From Pseudomonas sp. p1(2021b) (GTDB taxonomy: Bacteria; Pseudomonadota; Gammaproteobacteria; Pseudomonadales; Pseudomonadaceae): a DNA stretch of 64,000 bases. The notes beneath the pieces were generated by a model. The model worked only from the letters and a program-made list of their open reading frames with translations, had not been told where the DNA came from and ran no database searches. Positions 28,805-37,849 of this stretch are shown here, in pieces; the first letter of the stretch is position 1, and each line of letters starts with the position of its first letter. Location: positions 5,052,501 to 5,116,500 of the forward strand of contig NZ_CP083746.1 in the NCBI RefSeq assembly GCF_020151015.1, written 5' to 3'. Both the position numbers and the translations under genes were made by a program.

Positions 28805-30883
28805 ATGACCGAGCTGTCGAACGTCCCGGTCACCGCCCTCAAGGGCGTGGGCGATGCCATGGCCGAGAAATTGGCCAAGGTTGGCCTGGAGAACCTCCAG
28901 GACCTGCTATTCCACCTGCCCCTGCGCTACCAGGACCGTACCCGCGTAGTGCCCATCGGTGCCTTGCGCCCGGGCCAGGACGCGGTGATCGAGGGCGTGG
29001 TCAGCGGTGCCGACGTGACCATGGGCAAGCGCCGCAGCCTGGTGGTGCGGCTGGGCGACGGCACCGGCGTGCTGAGCCTGCGCTTCTACCATTTCAGCAA
29101 TGCCCAGAAGGAAGGCCTCAAGCGCGGCACCCACCTGCGCTGCTACGGCGAGGCCCGCCCCGGTGCCTCGGGGCTGGAGATCTACCACCCGGAATACCGC
29201 GCGCTCAATGGCAGCGAACCGGCACCACCGGTGGAGCAGACCTTGACGCCGATCTACCCCACCACCGAAGGCCTGACCCAGCAACGCCTACGCCTGCTCT
29301 GCCAGCAGAGCCTGGCCATGCTCGGTCCGCGCAGCCTGCCCGACTGGCTGCCTGCGGAGCTGGCCCGGGACTACCAATTGGCGCCGCTGGACGATGCCAT
29401 CCGCTACCTGCACAACCCTCCGGCCGACGCCGACTTGGACGAGCTCGCGGAAGGCCAGCACTGGGCCCAACACCGTCTGGCCTTCGAAGAGTTGCTGACC
29501 CACCAGCTTTCCCAGCAACGCCTGCGTGAAAGCCTGCGCACCCTGCGCGCCCCGGTCTTGCCCAAGGCCAGTCGCCTGCCGGCTCAGTACCTGGCCAACC
29601 TGGGGTTCAACCCCACCGGCGCCCAGCAGCGGGTCGCCAACGAGATCGCCTACGACCTCAGTCAGCATGAGCCGATGATGCGCCTGGTCCAGGGCGATGT
29701 CGGGGCTGGCAAGACGGTCGTCGCCGCCCTCGCCGCGCTCCAGGCCCTGGAGGCCGGCTACCAGGTGGCGCTCATGGCGCCCACGGAGATCCTCGCCGAA
29801 CAGCATTACCTGACCTTCAAGCGCTGGCTCGAGCCCCTGGGCATCGAAGTGGCCTGGCTGGCCGGCAAGCTCAAGGGCAAGGCCCGCGCCAGCGCCCTTG
29901 AGCAGATCGCCAGCGGCGTGCCGATGGTCGTCGGCACCCATGCCCTGTTCCAGGAGGAAGTGAAGTTCCGCCACCTGGCCCTGGCGATCATCGACGAACA
30001 GCACCGTTTCGGCGTCCAGCAGCGTCTGGCCCTGCGCCAGAAAGGCGTGGCCGGCCAGCTGTGCCCACACCAGCTGATCATGACTGCCACGCCGATCCCG
30101 CGCACGCTGGCCATGAGTGCCTACGCCGACCTGGACACCTCGGTGCTCGACGAACTGCCGCCTGGCCGTACCCCGGTCAATACCGTGCTGGTGGCCGACA
30201 GCCGCCGCTTCGAGGTGGTCGAGCGGGTACGCGCCGCCTGCGCCGAAGGGCGCCAGGCGTACTGGGTGTGTACCTTGATCGAGGAGTCCGAGGAGCTGAC
30301 CTGCCAGGCCGCCGAAAGCACCTTCGAGGAGCTCGGCAGCGCCCTGGGCGAGCTGCGCGTGGGCCTGATCCACGGGCGTATGAAACCGGCCGAGAAAGCC
30401 GCGGTGATGGCCGAGTTCAAGGCCGGCAACCTCCAGCTGCTGGTCGCCACCACGGTCATCGAGGTGGGGGTGGACGTGCCCAACGCCAGCCTGATGATCA
30501 TCGAGAACCCCGAGCGCCTGGGTCTGGCCCAGTTGCACCAGTTGCGCGGCCGTGTGGGTCGGGGCAGCGCCGTCAGCCATTGCGTGCTGCTCTACCACCC
30601 GCCTTTGTCGCAGATCGGCCGCGAACGGCTGGGCATCATGCGCGAAACCAACGATGGATTCGTGATTGCCGAAAAAGACCTGGAGTTGCGCGGGCCCGGG
30701 GAGATGCTGGGAACCCGTCAGACCGGCCTGCTCCAGTTCAAGGTGGCCGACCTGATGCGCGACGCCGACTTGCTCCCGGCAGTGCGCGATGCCGCCCAGG
30801 CGCTGCTGGCACGCTGGCCGGACCACGTCAGCCCGCTGCTCGATCGTTGGTTGCGCCATGGCCAGCAGTACGGGCAAGTTTGA
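28805..30883 (+). CDS. recG: ATP-dependent DNA helicase RecG
   Basis: A 692-residue superfamily 2 helicase that remodels stalled replication forks and branched DNA. An N-terminal wedge/OB domain (PLRYQDRTR near residue 39, then VEGVVSG) is followed by the helicase motor: Walker A GDVGAGKTVVA near residue 300, the DEQH box in IIDEQHRFGVQQR, MTATPIPRT, and VGRGSAVSHCVLLY for motif VI. The C-terminal region NDGFVIAEKDLELRGPGEMLGTRQTG is the TRG motif. It is co-transcribed with oxyR and followed by a REP pair. Confidence 0.97.
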   Translation: MTELSNVPVTALKGVGDAMAEKLAKVGLENLQDLLFHLPLRYQDRTRVVPIGALRPGQDAVIEGVVSGADVTMGKRRSLVVRLGDGTGVLSLRFYHFSNAQKEGLKRGTHLRCYGEARPGASGLEIYHPEYRALNGSEPAPPVEQTLTPIYPTTEGLTQQRLRLLCQQSLAMLGPRSLPDWLPAELARDYQLAPLDDAIRYLHNPPADADLDELAEGQHWAQHRLAFEELLTHQLSQQRLRESLRTLRAPVLPKASRLPAQYLANLGFNPTGAQQRVANEIAYDLSQHEPMMRLVQGDVGAGKTVVAALAALQALEAGYQVALMAPTEILAEQHYLTFKRWLEPLGIEVAWLAGKLKGKARASALEQIASGVPMVVGTHALFQEEVKFRHLALAIIDEQHRFGVQQRLALRQKGVAGQLCPHQLIMTATPIPRTLAMSAYADLDTSVLDELPPGRTPVNTVLVADSRRFEVVERVRAACAEGRQAYWVCTLIEESEELTCQAAESTFEELGSALGELRVGLIHGRMKPAEKAAVMAEFKAGNLQLLVATTVIEVGVDVPNASLMIIENPERLGLAQLHQLRGRVGRGSAVSHCVLLYHPPLSQIGRERLGIMRETNDGFVIAEKDLELRGPGEMLGTRQTGLLQFKVADLMRDADLLPAVRDAAQALLARWPDHVSPLLDRWLRHGQQYGQV

Positions 30884-30890
30884 AAACCTC

Positions 30891-30975
30891 TGTGGGAGCG
30901 GGTTTACCCGCGAACACCGGCGAAGCCGGTGCCATACACCGCACCACGTTCTTCGCGGGTAAACCCGCTCCCACA
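30891..30975. repeat. Inverted REP pair, TAAACCC-core type
   Basis: TGTGGGAGCGGGTTTACCCG and its mirror CGGGTAAACCCGCTCCCACA enclose a CACCGGCGAAGCCGGTG hairpin. It is located after recG. Confidence 0.87.
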
Positions 30976-31065
30976 GGGGCAGTGCTGCGTTCTGAAACAC
31001 AATGGATCCAGCTCCGGCCCAGGCTGGTTATACTTCGCGTTTAAAGAAAACCGTGGACACAGACC

Positions 31066-32469
31066 ATGACTGAAGTTGCCTTGGACACCGCAACCCCACA
31101 CGCACCGTCTGTCATCCGGCTGCTGCTCGACAAGCTTGGCGTGCCCTACCGCGAAGTACCCGAGCATACGCAAATGCCGGCCAAGGCACGTGTCCAGGCG
31201 ATTCTCCTAGACGACGCGGTCGGCGCCCTGATGGTGCTGTTCCCGCAGGATCAACTGCTGGACCTCAACCGCCTGGCCGAGCTGACCGGGCGCAAGCTGG
31301 TGGCCGTGCCGGTGGCGCGTCTCAAGCATATGCTCGACAAGCACGCCCTCAAGACCCTGCCCGGGATCCCGGCGCTGACCAGCTACCCGTGCCTCTACGA
31401 AGCCAGCCTGCTGCAGGCCGACAACCTGCTGATCCAGTCCGGCGAGCGCGGCCTGCTGCTCGAGATCCCACGTGAAGACTTCAAGCGCATGCTGGCCAAG
31501 GCAAGCGCCGGCCATTTCGGAGAACAGATCGAGGCCATTCGCCCGAATTTGGACCGCCCCGACGACGACTCCAAGGAAATCAGCCGCGCCGTCCAGGCCT
31601 TTACCGCTCGCCGTATCCAGCAACGCCTGGAACAAACCATCGAGATCCCGCCGCTGGCCGACACGGCGCAGAAGATCATCAAGCTGCGCGTCGACCCCAA
31701 TGCCAGCATCGACGACATCACCGGCGTGGTGGAAACCGACCCAGCCCTGGCGGCCCAGGTGGTCAGCTGGGCCGCATCGCCCTATTACGCGTCTCCCGGC
31801 AAGATCCGCTCGGTGGAAGACGCCATCGTCCGTGTGCTGGGCTTCGACCTGGTGATCAACCTGGCGCTGGGCCTGGCGCTGGGCAAGACCTTGAGCCTGC
31901 CCGAGGACCACCCGCAGGAAGCCACGCCGTACTGGCAACAGTCGATCTACACCGCCGCGGTGATCGAAGGCCTGACCCGGGCCATGCCCCGTGCCGAGCG
32001 CCCCGAGGCAGGCCTGACCTACCTGGCTGGCCTGCTGCACAACTTCGGCTACCTGTTGCTGGCCCACGTCTTCCCGCCGCACTTTTCACTGATCTGCCGC
32101 CACCTCGAGGTCAACCCACACCTGTGCCACACCTTCGTGGAACAGCACCTGCTGGGCATCAGCCGTGAACAGATCGGCGCCTGGTTGATGAAGCTGTGGG
32201 ACATGCCGGAAGAGCTCTCCGCCGCGCTGCGCTTCCAGCACGACCCGAGCTATGACGGCGAATATGCAGCCTTCCCCAACTTGGTATGCCTGGCGGTACG
32301 CCTGTTACGTGCCCGTGGCATCGGCACTGGGCCCCAGGAAGAGATTCCGGACGCCTTGCTCGAACGCCTGAGCCTGACCCGGGAGAAAGCGGAAGATGCA
32401 GTGACCAAGGTTCTGGAGGCCGAGACACTGCTGCGCGAGCTGGCTTCCCAGTTCCACACGCCGCATTGA
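31066..32469 (+). CDS. YbaK-like deacylase domain fused to an HDOD domain
   Basis: A 467-residue two-domain protein. Residues about 15-160 resemble YbaK/ProX-type aminoacyl-tRNA editing domains (VPYREVPEH, AKARVQAILLDD, LNRLAELTGRKLVAVP). Residues about 195-400 form an HDOD domain (IEIPPLADTAQKIIKLRVDPNASIDDITGVVETDPALAAQVVSWAAS, then LTYLAGLLHNFGYLLLAHVFP), a degenerate HD fold used as a signalling scaffold without hydrolase metal ligands. No membrane segment. The conserved editing lysine is not obvious, so the first domain may only bind a ligand. It stands alone between REPs and a convergent small gene. Confidence 0.85.
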   Translation: MTEVALDTATPHAPSVIRLLLDKLGVPYREVPEHTQMPAKARVQAILLDDAVGALMVLFPQDQLLDLNRLAELTGRKLVAVPVARLKHMLDKHALKTLPGIPALTSYPCLYEASLLQADNLLIQSGERGLLLEIPREDFKRMLAKASAGHFGEQIEAIRPNLDRPDDDSKEISRAVQAFTARRIQQRLEQTIEIPPLADTAQKIIKLRVDPNASIDDITGVVETDPALAAQVVSWAASPYYASPGKIRSVEDAIVRVLGFDLVINLALGLALGKTLSLPEDHPQEATPYWQQSIYTAAVIEGLTRAMPRAERPEAGLTYLAGLLHNFGYLLLAHVFPPHFSLICRHLEVNPHLCHTFVEQHLLGISREQIGAWLMKLWDMPEELSAALRFQHDPSYDGEYAAFPNLVCLAVRLLRARGIGTGPQEEIPDALLERLSLTREKAEDAVTKVLEAETLLRELASQFHTPH

Positions 32470-32522
32470 GCTGCGCGGGTAGACCTGTATCGCCTGCCGG
32501 CGATTGGGCCCGCGCAGCCGCC

Positions 32523-32900
32523 CTATCGGCCTTTTTTCTTCGGCTTCAGGTATTTCATCAGGCCCTGGAACCAGATGACCAGGGCCGGGTTGCCCTTGAT
32601 CTGGATGCTCTTGTCCTGGATCCCTTGCATGAAGGCCAGCTGCTTGTTGCCAGCCCGCAGAGTGTCGAAGCCGTAGGCTGCATCCTTGAAAGCGATGGCG
32701 AAGGCCGGCTGGGGGTGCAGGCCGCCCTTGCTGCTGATGCGCTCGCCACTGACGATGAAGTGCCGGCCTACCTTGCCGTCGAGGGTCTGCATCTGGAAGA
32801 CCAGGTCCTTGTCCCGCAATTGTTGCTGAAACGCCGGGTTGTTGCGGCTGGCCCGAGCCATCAGCAGCCCCATGACCCAGAGCAGGAAGCGAAACTTCAT
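32523..32900 (-). CDS. Small SCP2-like protein of unknown function
   Basis: A 125-residue protein with a hydrophobic N-terminus (MKFRFLLWVMGLLMARASRN), which may be an anchor or uncleaved signal, and a basic tail KPKKKGR. The stretch FAIAFKDAAYGFDTLRAGNKQLAFMQGIQDKSIQIKGN, shortened here in meaning to the AGNKQLAFMQG...IKGN pattern, resembles the C-terminal half of the SCP2 sterol-carrier fold. Lipid binding is therefore possible but unproved. It is convergent with the YbaK-HDOD gene and upstream of the HU gene on the same strand. Confidence 0.7.
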   Translation of the reverse strand: MKFRFLLWVMGLLMARASRNNPAFQQQLRDKDLVFQMQTLDGKVGRHFIVSGERISSKGGLHPQPAFAIAFKDAAYGFDTLRAGNKQLAFMQGIQDKSIQIKGNPALVIWFQGLMKYLKPKKKGR

Positions 32901-33005
32901 CTACACGCCTCGACTAAAAAGTGACTGAGCCGCGCAGTTTATCCTTTTATCGGACGTGGAATGCAACTCTGCTGTTTCGGAGCTTTTCCGTTTCCCAGAA
33001 TGCAC

Positions 33006-33028
33006 AACGGGCGCCCAGGGCGCCCGTT
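33006..33028 (-). terminator. GC-rich hairpin after the HU gene
   Basis: AACGGGCGCC-CAG-GGCGCCCGTT, a perfect 10-bp stem 27 bp past the stop of the HU gene. No U-run follows, so it may be a transcript-end stabiliser rather than an intrinsic terminator. Confidence 0.55.
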
Positions 33029-33054
33029 CGGATAACGTGGTTATCGAAAACCGA

Positions 33055-33354
33055 TCACTTGCCTTTCTTTGCTGGCTTGGCAGGTTGGTTGACGCTGTCG
33101 CGCAGGTTCTTGCCAGGCTTGAAGGCGACGGTATTGCTGGCCTTGATCTTGACCGGCTGGCCGGTCTGCGGGTTCTTGCCGGTGCGAGCACCACGATGAC
33201 GTTTTTCAAAGGTACCGAAACCGACCAGGGTGACGGTGTCCTTGTCCAGCGCACCGGTGATGCTGTCGAGGATGGCATTCAAGACCTGGTTGGCCTTTTC
33301 CTTGGTCAGATCGGCCTTTTCGGCGATAACAGCGGCGAGTTCTGGTTTACGCAT
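33055..33354 (-). CDS. hupA: Nucleoid protein HU
   Basis: A 99-residue histone-like DNA-bending protein. The N-terminal MRKPELAAVIAEKADLTKEKANQVLNA and the DNA-binding beta arm GFGTFEKRHRGARTGKNPQTG, with the Pro at the arm tip, are standard. Residues after 88 add a short lysine/proline tail (NQPAKPAKKGK) longer than in E. coli HU. The ATG at 33354 follows GAGG; the frame open to 33501 is upstream spacer. Pseudomonas has several HU paralogues, so the exact symbol (hupA versus another) is uncertain. Confidence 0.93.
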   Translation of the reverse strand: MRKPELAAVIAEKADLTKEKANQVLNAILDSITGALDKDTVTLVGFGTFEKRHRGARTGKNPQTGQPVKIKASNTVAFKPGKNLRDSVNQPAKPAKKGK

Positions 33355-33544
33355 AGTGAAGCCTCTTGGACGGGATTTCTTGTTGTTATTGCCGTGCTGC
33401 CGTGTGAAGCAGCGTTCAAAGGCACCGCAGGCTCTAATCTGCGGCAGACGGAAGTGAGGATGGCACGCCCACCGAAGGCGCGCCAGTGCCTGGGCGGCCA
33501 TTGTCGCGCCAAGGACAGGCCATACCCGACAGAGCGCCCGCTAT

Positions 33545-34693
33545 TTATGCCATAAAGGGTGGCAACTGCCGATTCAGCGCCAGCTTTTCCATCACCGCCG
33601 TGCCGGTCAACGCGTAACCCAGCAGCTTCCCGTCGCCCGCGTGGCAGAGCACCTTGAGGTCAGCGCCCTGCCCCTCCACCTGCCAGACACCTTCATGGCC
33701 CGGCGGTGGCGGCGAAACCACCAGCGGGCAGGCCGGGGTCTTGACCGTGACCGGCATGGGCCCGTAGGCCACGGCGGTGGGGTTGCCGGCCAGGGTTTGG
33801 GCCAGGGCACGCGCGCAGGTCATCAGCGGCATGACATACAGCAGGTTGACCCCATCGACCTCGGCGCAGTCGCCCAGGGCGAAGATATTGCCGTGGGAGG
33901 TACGCAAGTGGCGATCCACCACCACGCCACGATTGACCTGCAGGCCAGCAGCGGCAGCCAGGTCGGTGCGTGGACGCAGGCCGATGGCCGACACCACCAG
34001 GTCGCAGGCGATCACGCTGCCATCGGACAGATGCGCCTCGAGGCCGTCGTCAGCACGTTGCAGCCGGGTCAATACGGGCCCCAGGTGGAAGCGCACGCCC
34101 AGGCCTTCCAGGCCGGCCTGGACAGCGCTGGCCGCGGCGGGATGCAGCAGGGTCGGCATCACCTGTTCGCAAGGCGCGACCACATCGATTTCGTAGCCGC
34201 CCAGGCTCATGTCGTTGGCGAACTCGCAACCGATCAGGCCGGCCCCGAGGATCAGCACGCGGCGCTTGCCTGCCGCTGCGGCACGAAAGCGCGCGTAGTC
34301 TTCCAGGTCATTGATGGGAAACACCAGGTCGCCGCCATCGCCTTCGATCGGCACCTGCACGGTCTGGGCACCCCAGGCGAGCACCAGGTCGCGGTACTCG
34401 ACCGCTTCCTCGCCGATCCACAGGCGCTTGTGCCCCGGGTCGATGCCGCTGATGCGGGTGTGCGTGCGGATCTCGGCCTTGAGCTGCTCGGCCATGGCGC
34501 CCGGCTCGGCCATGCACAGGCCGTCGGCATCCTTGTGTTTGGCAAAGCCCGTGGAGAGCATGGGCTTGGAGTAGGAACGACCGTCGTCGGCGGTGATCAG
34601 CAGCAACGGCGTCTGGTCGTCGAGCTTGCGAAACTCGCGGGCCAGGTTGTAGCCGGCCAGGCCGGTACCAATGATCACCACGGGGGACATCAT
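33545..34693 (-). CDS. Rubredoxin-NAD(+) reductase
   Basis: A 382-residue FAD-dependent pyridine nucleotide-disulfide oxidoreductase. The N-terminal FAD motif is [17 protein letters not shown] (residues 5-21), the NADH motif is [18 protein letters not shown] near residue 144, and the second FAD contact is [10 protein letters not shown] near 272. It passes electrons from NADH to rubredoxin, which in turn serves alkane hydroxylase or oxidative-stress enzymes. The first of two consecutive ATG codons is given; the second, three bases on, is equally possible. Its gene starts 31 bp after the rubredoxin stop, so the two form an operon. Confidence 0.93.
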   Translation of the reverse strand: MMSPVVIIGTGLAGYNLAREFRKLDDQTPLLLITADDGRSYSKPMLSTGFAKHKDADGLCMAEPGAMAEQLKAEIRTHTRISGIDPGHKRLWIGEEAVEYRDLVLAWGAQTVQVPIEGDGGDLVFPINDLEDYARFRAAAAGKRRVLILGAGLIGCEFANDMSLGGYEIDVVAPCEQVMPTLLHPAAASAVQAGLEGLGVRFHLGPVLTRLQRADDGLEAHLSDGSVIACDLVVSAIGLRPRTDLAAAAGLQVNRGVVVDRHLRTSHGNIFALGDCAEVDGVNLLYVMPLMTCARALAQTLAGNPTAVAYGPMPVTVKTPACPLVVSPPPPGHEGVWQVEGQGADLKVLCHAGDGKLLGYALTGTAVMEKLALNRQLPPFMA

Positions 34694-34724
34694 GTCATGC
34701 TTCCTCTCGTTGAATGGGGTGCGA

Positions 34725-34892
34725 TCAGCCGATGGCGATCATTTCGAAGTCGCTCTTGCCGACACCGCAGTCGGGGCACAGCCAGTCTTCCGGCACGTCT
34801 TCCCAACGGGTGCCTGGGGCGATGCCGTCGTCCGGCCAGCCCTCGGCTTCGTCGTAGATCAGGCCGCAGACAATACATTGCCACTTTTTCAT
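34725..34892 (-). CDS. rubA: Rubredoxin
   Basis: A 55-residue iron protein with four cysteines as iron ligands: Cys6 and Cys9 (CIVCG) and Cys39 and Cys42 (CPDCG). [25 protein letters not shown] is the standard middle segment. It is the electron acceptor of the reductase encoded directly downstream. Too short to stand out among random frames, but motifs and context are unambiguous. It is divergent from ubiC. Confidence 0.96.
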   Translation of the reverse strand: MKKWQCIVCGLIYDEAEGWPDDGIAPGTRWEDVPEDWLCPDCGVGKSDFEMIAIG

Positions 34893-35009
34893 GGGGTTGG
34901 TTTTCCTCGTCTCTAATGTGCTAACTGCCCGTAGGAGCGGCCATTATGCAAGCAGTCGGGGCAATCATGCTAAGCTCGCGGCCTCTCTGGCTGTAACAAG
35001 CATATCGAC

Positions 35010-35567
35010 GTGTCGTACGAATCCCCGCAAGCAGCCGCTGTCGCGTGGCTGCCGTATTCACAGCTGGCAACCGATGTCGACCAGCCGACCCTTGGCTGGC
35101 TGTTCGATGAAGGCTCCCTGACCCGCCGGCTGATCCATCTGTCCCAAGGCCATTTCGCCGTCGACCCGCTGTTCGAAGGCTGGCAACCGCTGCGTGATGA
35201 TGAATGCCAAGCGCTGGGCCTCGCGCCGGGCGCCGAAGGTTGGGTGCGCGAGGTGTACCTGCGTGGCCATGGCCAACCTTGGGTATTCGCCCGCAGCGTT
35301 GCCAGCCGCAGCGCCCTGGAACGGGGCGGCCTGGACTTGGAGACGCTGGGCAGCCGCTCGTTGGGCGAACTGCTGTTCTGCGACCAGGCGTTCGTCCGCC
35401 ACCCTATCGAAGTCTGCCGTTATCCACAGGGCTGGTTACCGCCTGCGGTGGCCGACGATGGCTTGTGGGGGCGGCGTTCGCGCTTCGAACGTGACAACCT
35501 CGACGTGCTGGTGGCCGAGGTATTCCTGCCAGAGCTGTGGCGCGTGGCCAAGGAGGAAAGCCGCTGA
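35010..35567 (+). CDS. ubiC: Chorismate pyruvate-lyase
   Basis: A 185-residue enzyme that splits chorismate into 4-hydroxybenzoate and pyruvate, first committed step of ubiquinone synthesis. It shows [28 protein letters not shown] near the N-terminus, [19 protein letters not shown] near residue 78 (with the active-site Arg) and [18 protein letters not shown] near 118. The start codon is GTG. Its TGA overlaps the ubiA ATG by one base, so the two are translationally coupled. Confidence 0.94.
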   Translation: MSYESPQAAAVAWLPYSQLATDVDQPTLGWLFDEGSLTRRLIHLSQGHFAVDPLFEGWQPLRDDECQALGLAPGAEGWVREVYLRGHGQPWVFARSVASRSALERGGLDLETLGSRSLGELLFCDQAFVRHPIEVCRYPQGWLPPAVADDGLWGRRSRFERDNLDVLVAEVFLPELWRVAKEESR

Positions 35568-36457
35568 TGTATCTGCATTTGCTCAAGTCGTTCAACCGCC
35601 TGCACCCTCGGGCTTGGGACTTCATCCAGCTCAGCCGCATGGATCGCCCGATCGGCATCTATCTGCTGCTGTGGCCGACCTTGTCGGCGGTATGGATCGC
35701 CGGCAACGGCTCGCCGACCCTGGCCAACGTGCTGATCTTCGGCCTGGGCGTGGTGCTGATGCGCGCCGCCGGTTGCTGCATCAATGACTTCGCCGACCGC
35801 AAGGTGGACGGCCACGTCAAGCGTACGGCTGACCGACCGCTGGCCAGTGGCCGAGTGAAGCCCCGCGAAGCGCTGGTGCTGTTCGCCCTCCTGGTCGGCG
35901 TGAGCTTCCTGCTGGTGCTGTGCACCAACGCAAGGACCGTGTGGCTGTCGTTCGGTGCAGTAGCCCTGGCATTCTGCTACCCGTTCATGAAGCGCTACAC
36001 CTATTACCCCCAGGTGGTGCTGGGCGCTGCTTATTCCTGGGGCATCCCCATGGCCTTCACCGCGGCAGGTGGCGAGCTGCCGGCCAGCGCCTGGCTGCTG
36101 TACATCGCCAACCTGCTGTGGACTGTGGGCTACGACACCTACTACGCCATGGTGGACCGTGACGATGACCTGAAGATCGGCGTGAAGTCCACGGCGATCC
36201 TGTTCGGCGAGGCCGACCGGACGATCATCCTGACACTGCAGATGCTCTCGCTGGGGTGCCTGTTGCTCGCCGGCAGCCATTTCGACATGGGTGGCTGGTT
36301 CCACCTGGGCTTGCTGGCGGCGGCGGCGTGCTTTGCCTGGGAGTACTGGTCGACGCGCAGGCTGGACCGGGAGTCGTGCTTCAAGGCATTCCTGCACAAT
36401 CACTGGGCGGGGATGCTGATCTTCATCGGCGTGGTGCTGGATTACGCACTGCGCTGA
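35567..36457 (+). CDS. ubiA: 4-hydroxybenzoate octaprenyltransferase
   Basis: A 296-residue polytopic inner-membrane prenyltransferase with about eight to nine membrane segments. The first aspartate-rich motif is NDFADRKVD near residue 72 and the second [14 protein letters not shown] near 193; both are needed for prenyl diphosphate and magnesium binding. It attaches the polyprenyl tail to 4-hydroxybenzoate made by UbiC. The overlapping start with ubiC is well supported by the conserved [19 protein letters not shown] N-terminus. Confidence 0.96.
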   Translation: MYLHLLKSFNRLHPRAWDFIQLSRMDRPIGIYLLLWPTLSAVWIAGNGSPTLANVLIFGLGVVLMRAAGCCINDFADRKVDGHVKRTADRPLASGRVKPREALVLFALLVGVSFLLVLCTNARTVWLSFGAVALAFCYPFMKRYTYYPQVVLGAAYSWGIPMAFTAAGGELPASAWLLYIANLLWTVGYDTYYAMVDRDDDLKIGVKSTAILFGEADRTIILTLQMLSLGCLLLAGSHFDMGGWFHLGLLAAAACFAWEYWSTRRLDRESCFKAFLHNHWAGMLIFIGVVLDYALR

Positions 36458-36482
36458 GGATCGTAGGGGGCTGCCTTGCAAC

Positions 36483-36549
36483 CCTTTCGCGGCGCAAGGC
36501 CGCTCCACACTACGATCGTCCGTAGGAGCGGCCTTGTGCCGCGAAAGGG
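36483..36549. repeat. Inverted REP pair, GGCCTTG-core type
   Basis: CCCTTTCGCGGCGCAAGGCC...GCTCC is mirrored by GTAGGAGCGGCCTTGTGCCG...CGAAAGGG. It lies between convergent ubiA and a minus-strand gene. Confidence 0.85.
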
Positions 36550-36570
36550 CCGCCCAGCGGCCCTGCAACT

Positions 36571-36942
36571 TCAAGGCTTGGCGATATGCCAGACGTCCTT
36601 CACGCCATCGCCGGTCTTGTCCCCGGCCTTCTTGTCCTTGATGAAGGTGTACAACGGTTTGCCGTCATAGGCCCACTGCTTGGCCCCGTCGTCGCGGGTG
36701 ACCTGGGTCCACTTGTCCTTGGCGGCTTCATCGTCGGGCTTGACCAGCAGCGGCGGCCAGTTCTTGGCGCACTCGCCGTTGCACATGGACTTGCCGTCGG
36801 CATCCTTGTCGAAGGTGTAGAGGGTCATGCCGGCATGATCGACCCACATGCCATCCTTCTCCATCGCGTGGTGGGCAGACGCCACCCCCGGTAGCGCCAG
36901 CGCAGCGAAAAGGGCCATCCAGCTCAGCGTATGTCGTGTCAT
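36571..36942 (-). CDS. Secreted COG4315 repeat protein
   Basis: A 123-residue exported protein. Residues 1-23 are a signal peptide ending VASA. The mature part holds two copies of the secreted-repeat unit: GMTLYTFDKDADGKSMCNGECAKNWPPL and GKPLYTFIKDKKAGDKTGDGVKDVWHI, in which LYTF and the W are conserved. The family is found as lipoproteins and periplasmic proteins of unknown function; the two cysteines may form a disulfide. The ATG at 36942 gives the signal peptide; the GTG-like start four codons upstream is less likely. It is divergent from phoB. Confidence 0.85.
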   Translation of the reverse strand: MTRHTLSWMALFAALALPGVASAHHAMEKDGMWVDHAGMTLYTFDKDADGKSMCNGECAKNWPPLLVKPDDEAAKDKWTQVTRDDGAKQWAYDGKPLYTFIKDKKAGDKTGDGVKDVWHIAKP

Positions 36943-37044
36943 TGGAATCACCATCGTTTCGGGGGGAGTGGGGGCTGAAACACCGCCTCGGCGGCCCTTT
37001 CAAGCCTAGTCCAGTCATGGAATGTCGCCATAAACGCCAATGTC

Positions 37045-37062
37045 CTGTCACACAGCTGCAAT
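37045..37062 (+). promoter_or_regulatory. Pho box upstream of phoB
   Basis: CTGTCAC-ACAG-CTGCAAT fits two 7-base PhoB half-sites 11 bp apart (6 of 7 and 5 of 7 to CTGTCAT). A -10-like TATCTAAT follows at 37071. It indicates PhoB autoregulation. Confidence 0.75.
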
Positions 37063-37114
37063 AATTCCGTTATCTAATGCGGGCCAGACACAGTTCCTGG
37101 GAGAGGTATCAAGC

Positions 37115-37804
37115 ATGGTTGGCAGAAACATTCTGATCGTCGACGACGAAGCGCCCATTCGCGAGATGATCGCCGTTGCATTGGAAATGGCCGGCTATGA
37201 CTGCCTGGAAGCGGAGAACTCCCAGCAAGCCCATGCCATCATCGTCGACCGCAAGCCGGACCTGATCCTGCTCGACTGGATGCTGCCCGGCACCTCGGGC
37301 ATCGAACTGGCGCGGCGCCTCAAGCGTGACGAGCTGACCGGCGATATCCCGATCATCATGCTCACCGCCAAAGGTGAAGAGGACAACAAGATCCAAGGCC
37401 TTGAAGTCGGGGCCGACGACTACATCACCAAGCCGTTCTCGCCACGCGAACTGGTGGCCCGGCTCAAGGCCGTGCTGCGCCGCACCGGCCCGAGCGACAG
37501 CGAAGCGCCGATCGAAGTCGGCGGCCTGCTGCTCGACCCGATCAGCCACCGCGTGACCATCGATGGCAAGCCGGCCGAGATGGGCCCCACCGAATACCGC
37601 CTGCTGCAATTCTTCATGACCCACCAGGAACGCGCCTATACCCGCGGCCAACTGCTCGACCAGGTCTGGGGCGGCAACGTCTATGTCGAAGAACGCACGG
37701 TCGACGTGCATATCCGTCGCCTGCGCAAGGCGTTGGGTGAAGCCTACGAAAATCTGGTACAAACCGTCCGGGGCACCGGCTACCGCTTCTCTACCAAGAG
37801 CTGA
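37115..37804 (+). CDS. phoB: Phosphate-regulon response regulator PhoB
   Basis: A 229-residue OmpR/PhoB-type response regulator. The receiver domain has acidic Asp10-Asp11, phosphoacceptor Asp54 in LLDWMLP, Thr84 and Lys106 in TKPFSPREL. The C-terminal winged helix (from about residue 128) contains [23 protein letters not shown] and [14 protein letters not shown]. It activates pst, phoA-type and its own genes when phosphorylated by PhoR. The ATG at 37115 follows GAGAGG. A Pho box precedes it, and phoR follows after 45 bp. Confidence 0.97.
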   Translation: MVGRNILIVDDEAPIREMIAVALEMAGYDCLEAENSQQAHAIIVDRKPDLILLDWMLPGTSGIELARRLKRDELTGDIPIIMLTAKGEEDNKIQGLEVGADDYITKPFSPRELVARLKAVLRRTGPSDSEAPIEVGGLLLDPISHRVTIDGKPAEMGPTEYRLLQFFMTHQERAYTRGQLLDQVWGGNVYVEERTVDVHIRRLRKALGEAYENLVQTVRGTGYRFSTKS

Positions 37805-37849
37805 TCCAGCCCGAAGCCACGCCGCAAGCCGCTGTACAAGGACCGTCAA

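Noticed and set aside
29288..31000. 570-codon open frame antisense to recG
   Set aside because: Shadow of recG; no start signal or similarity.
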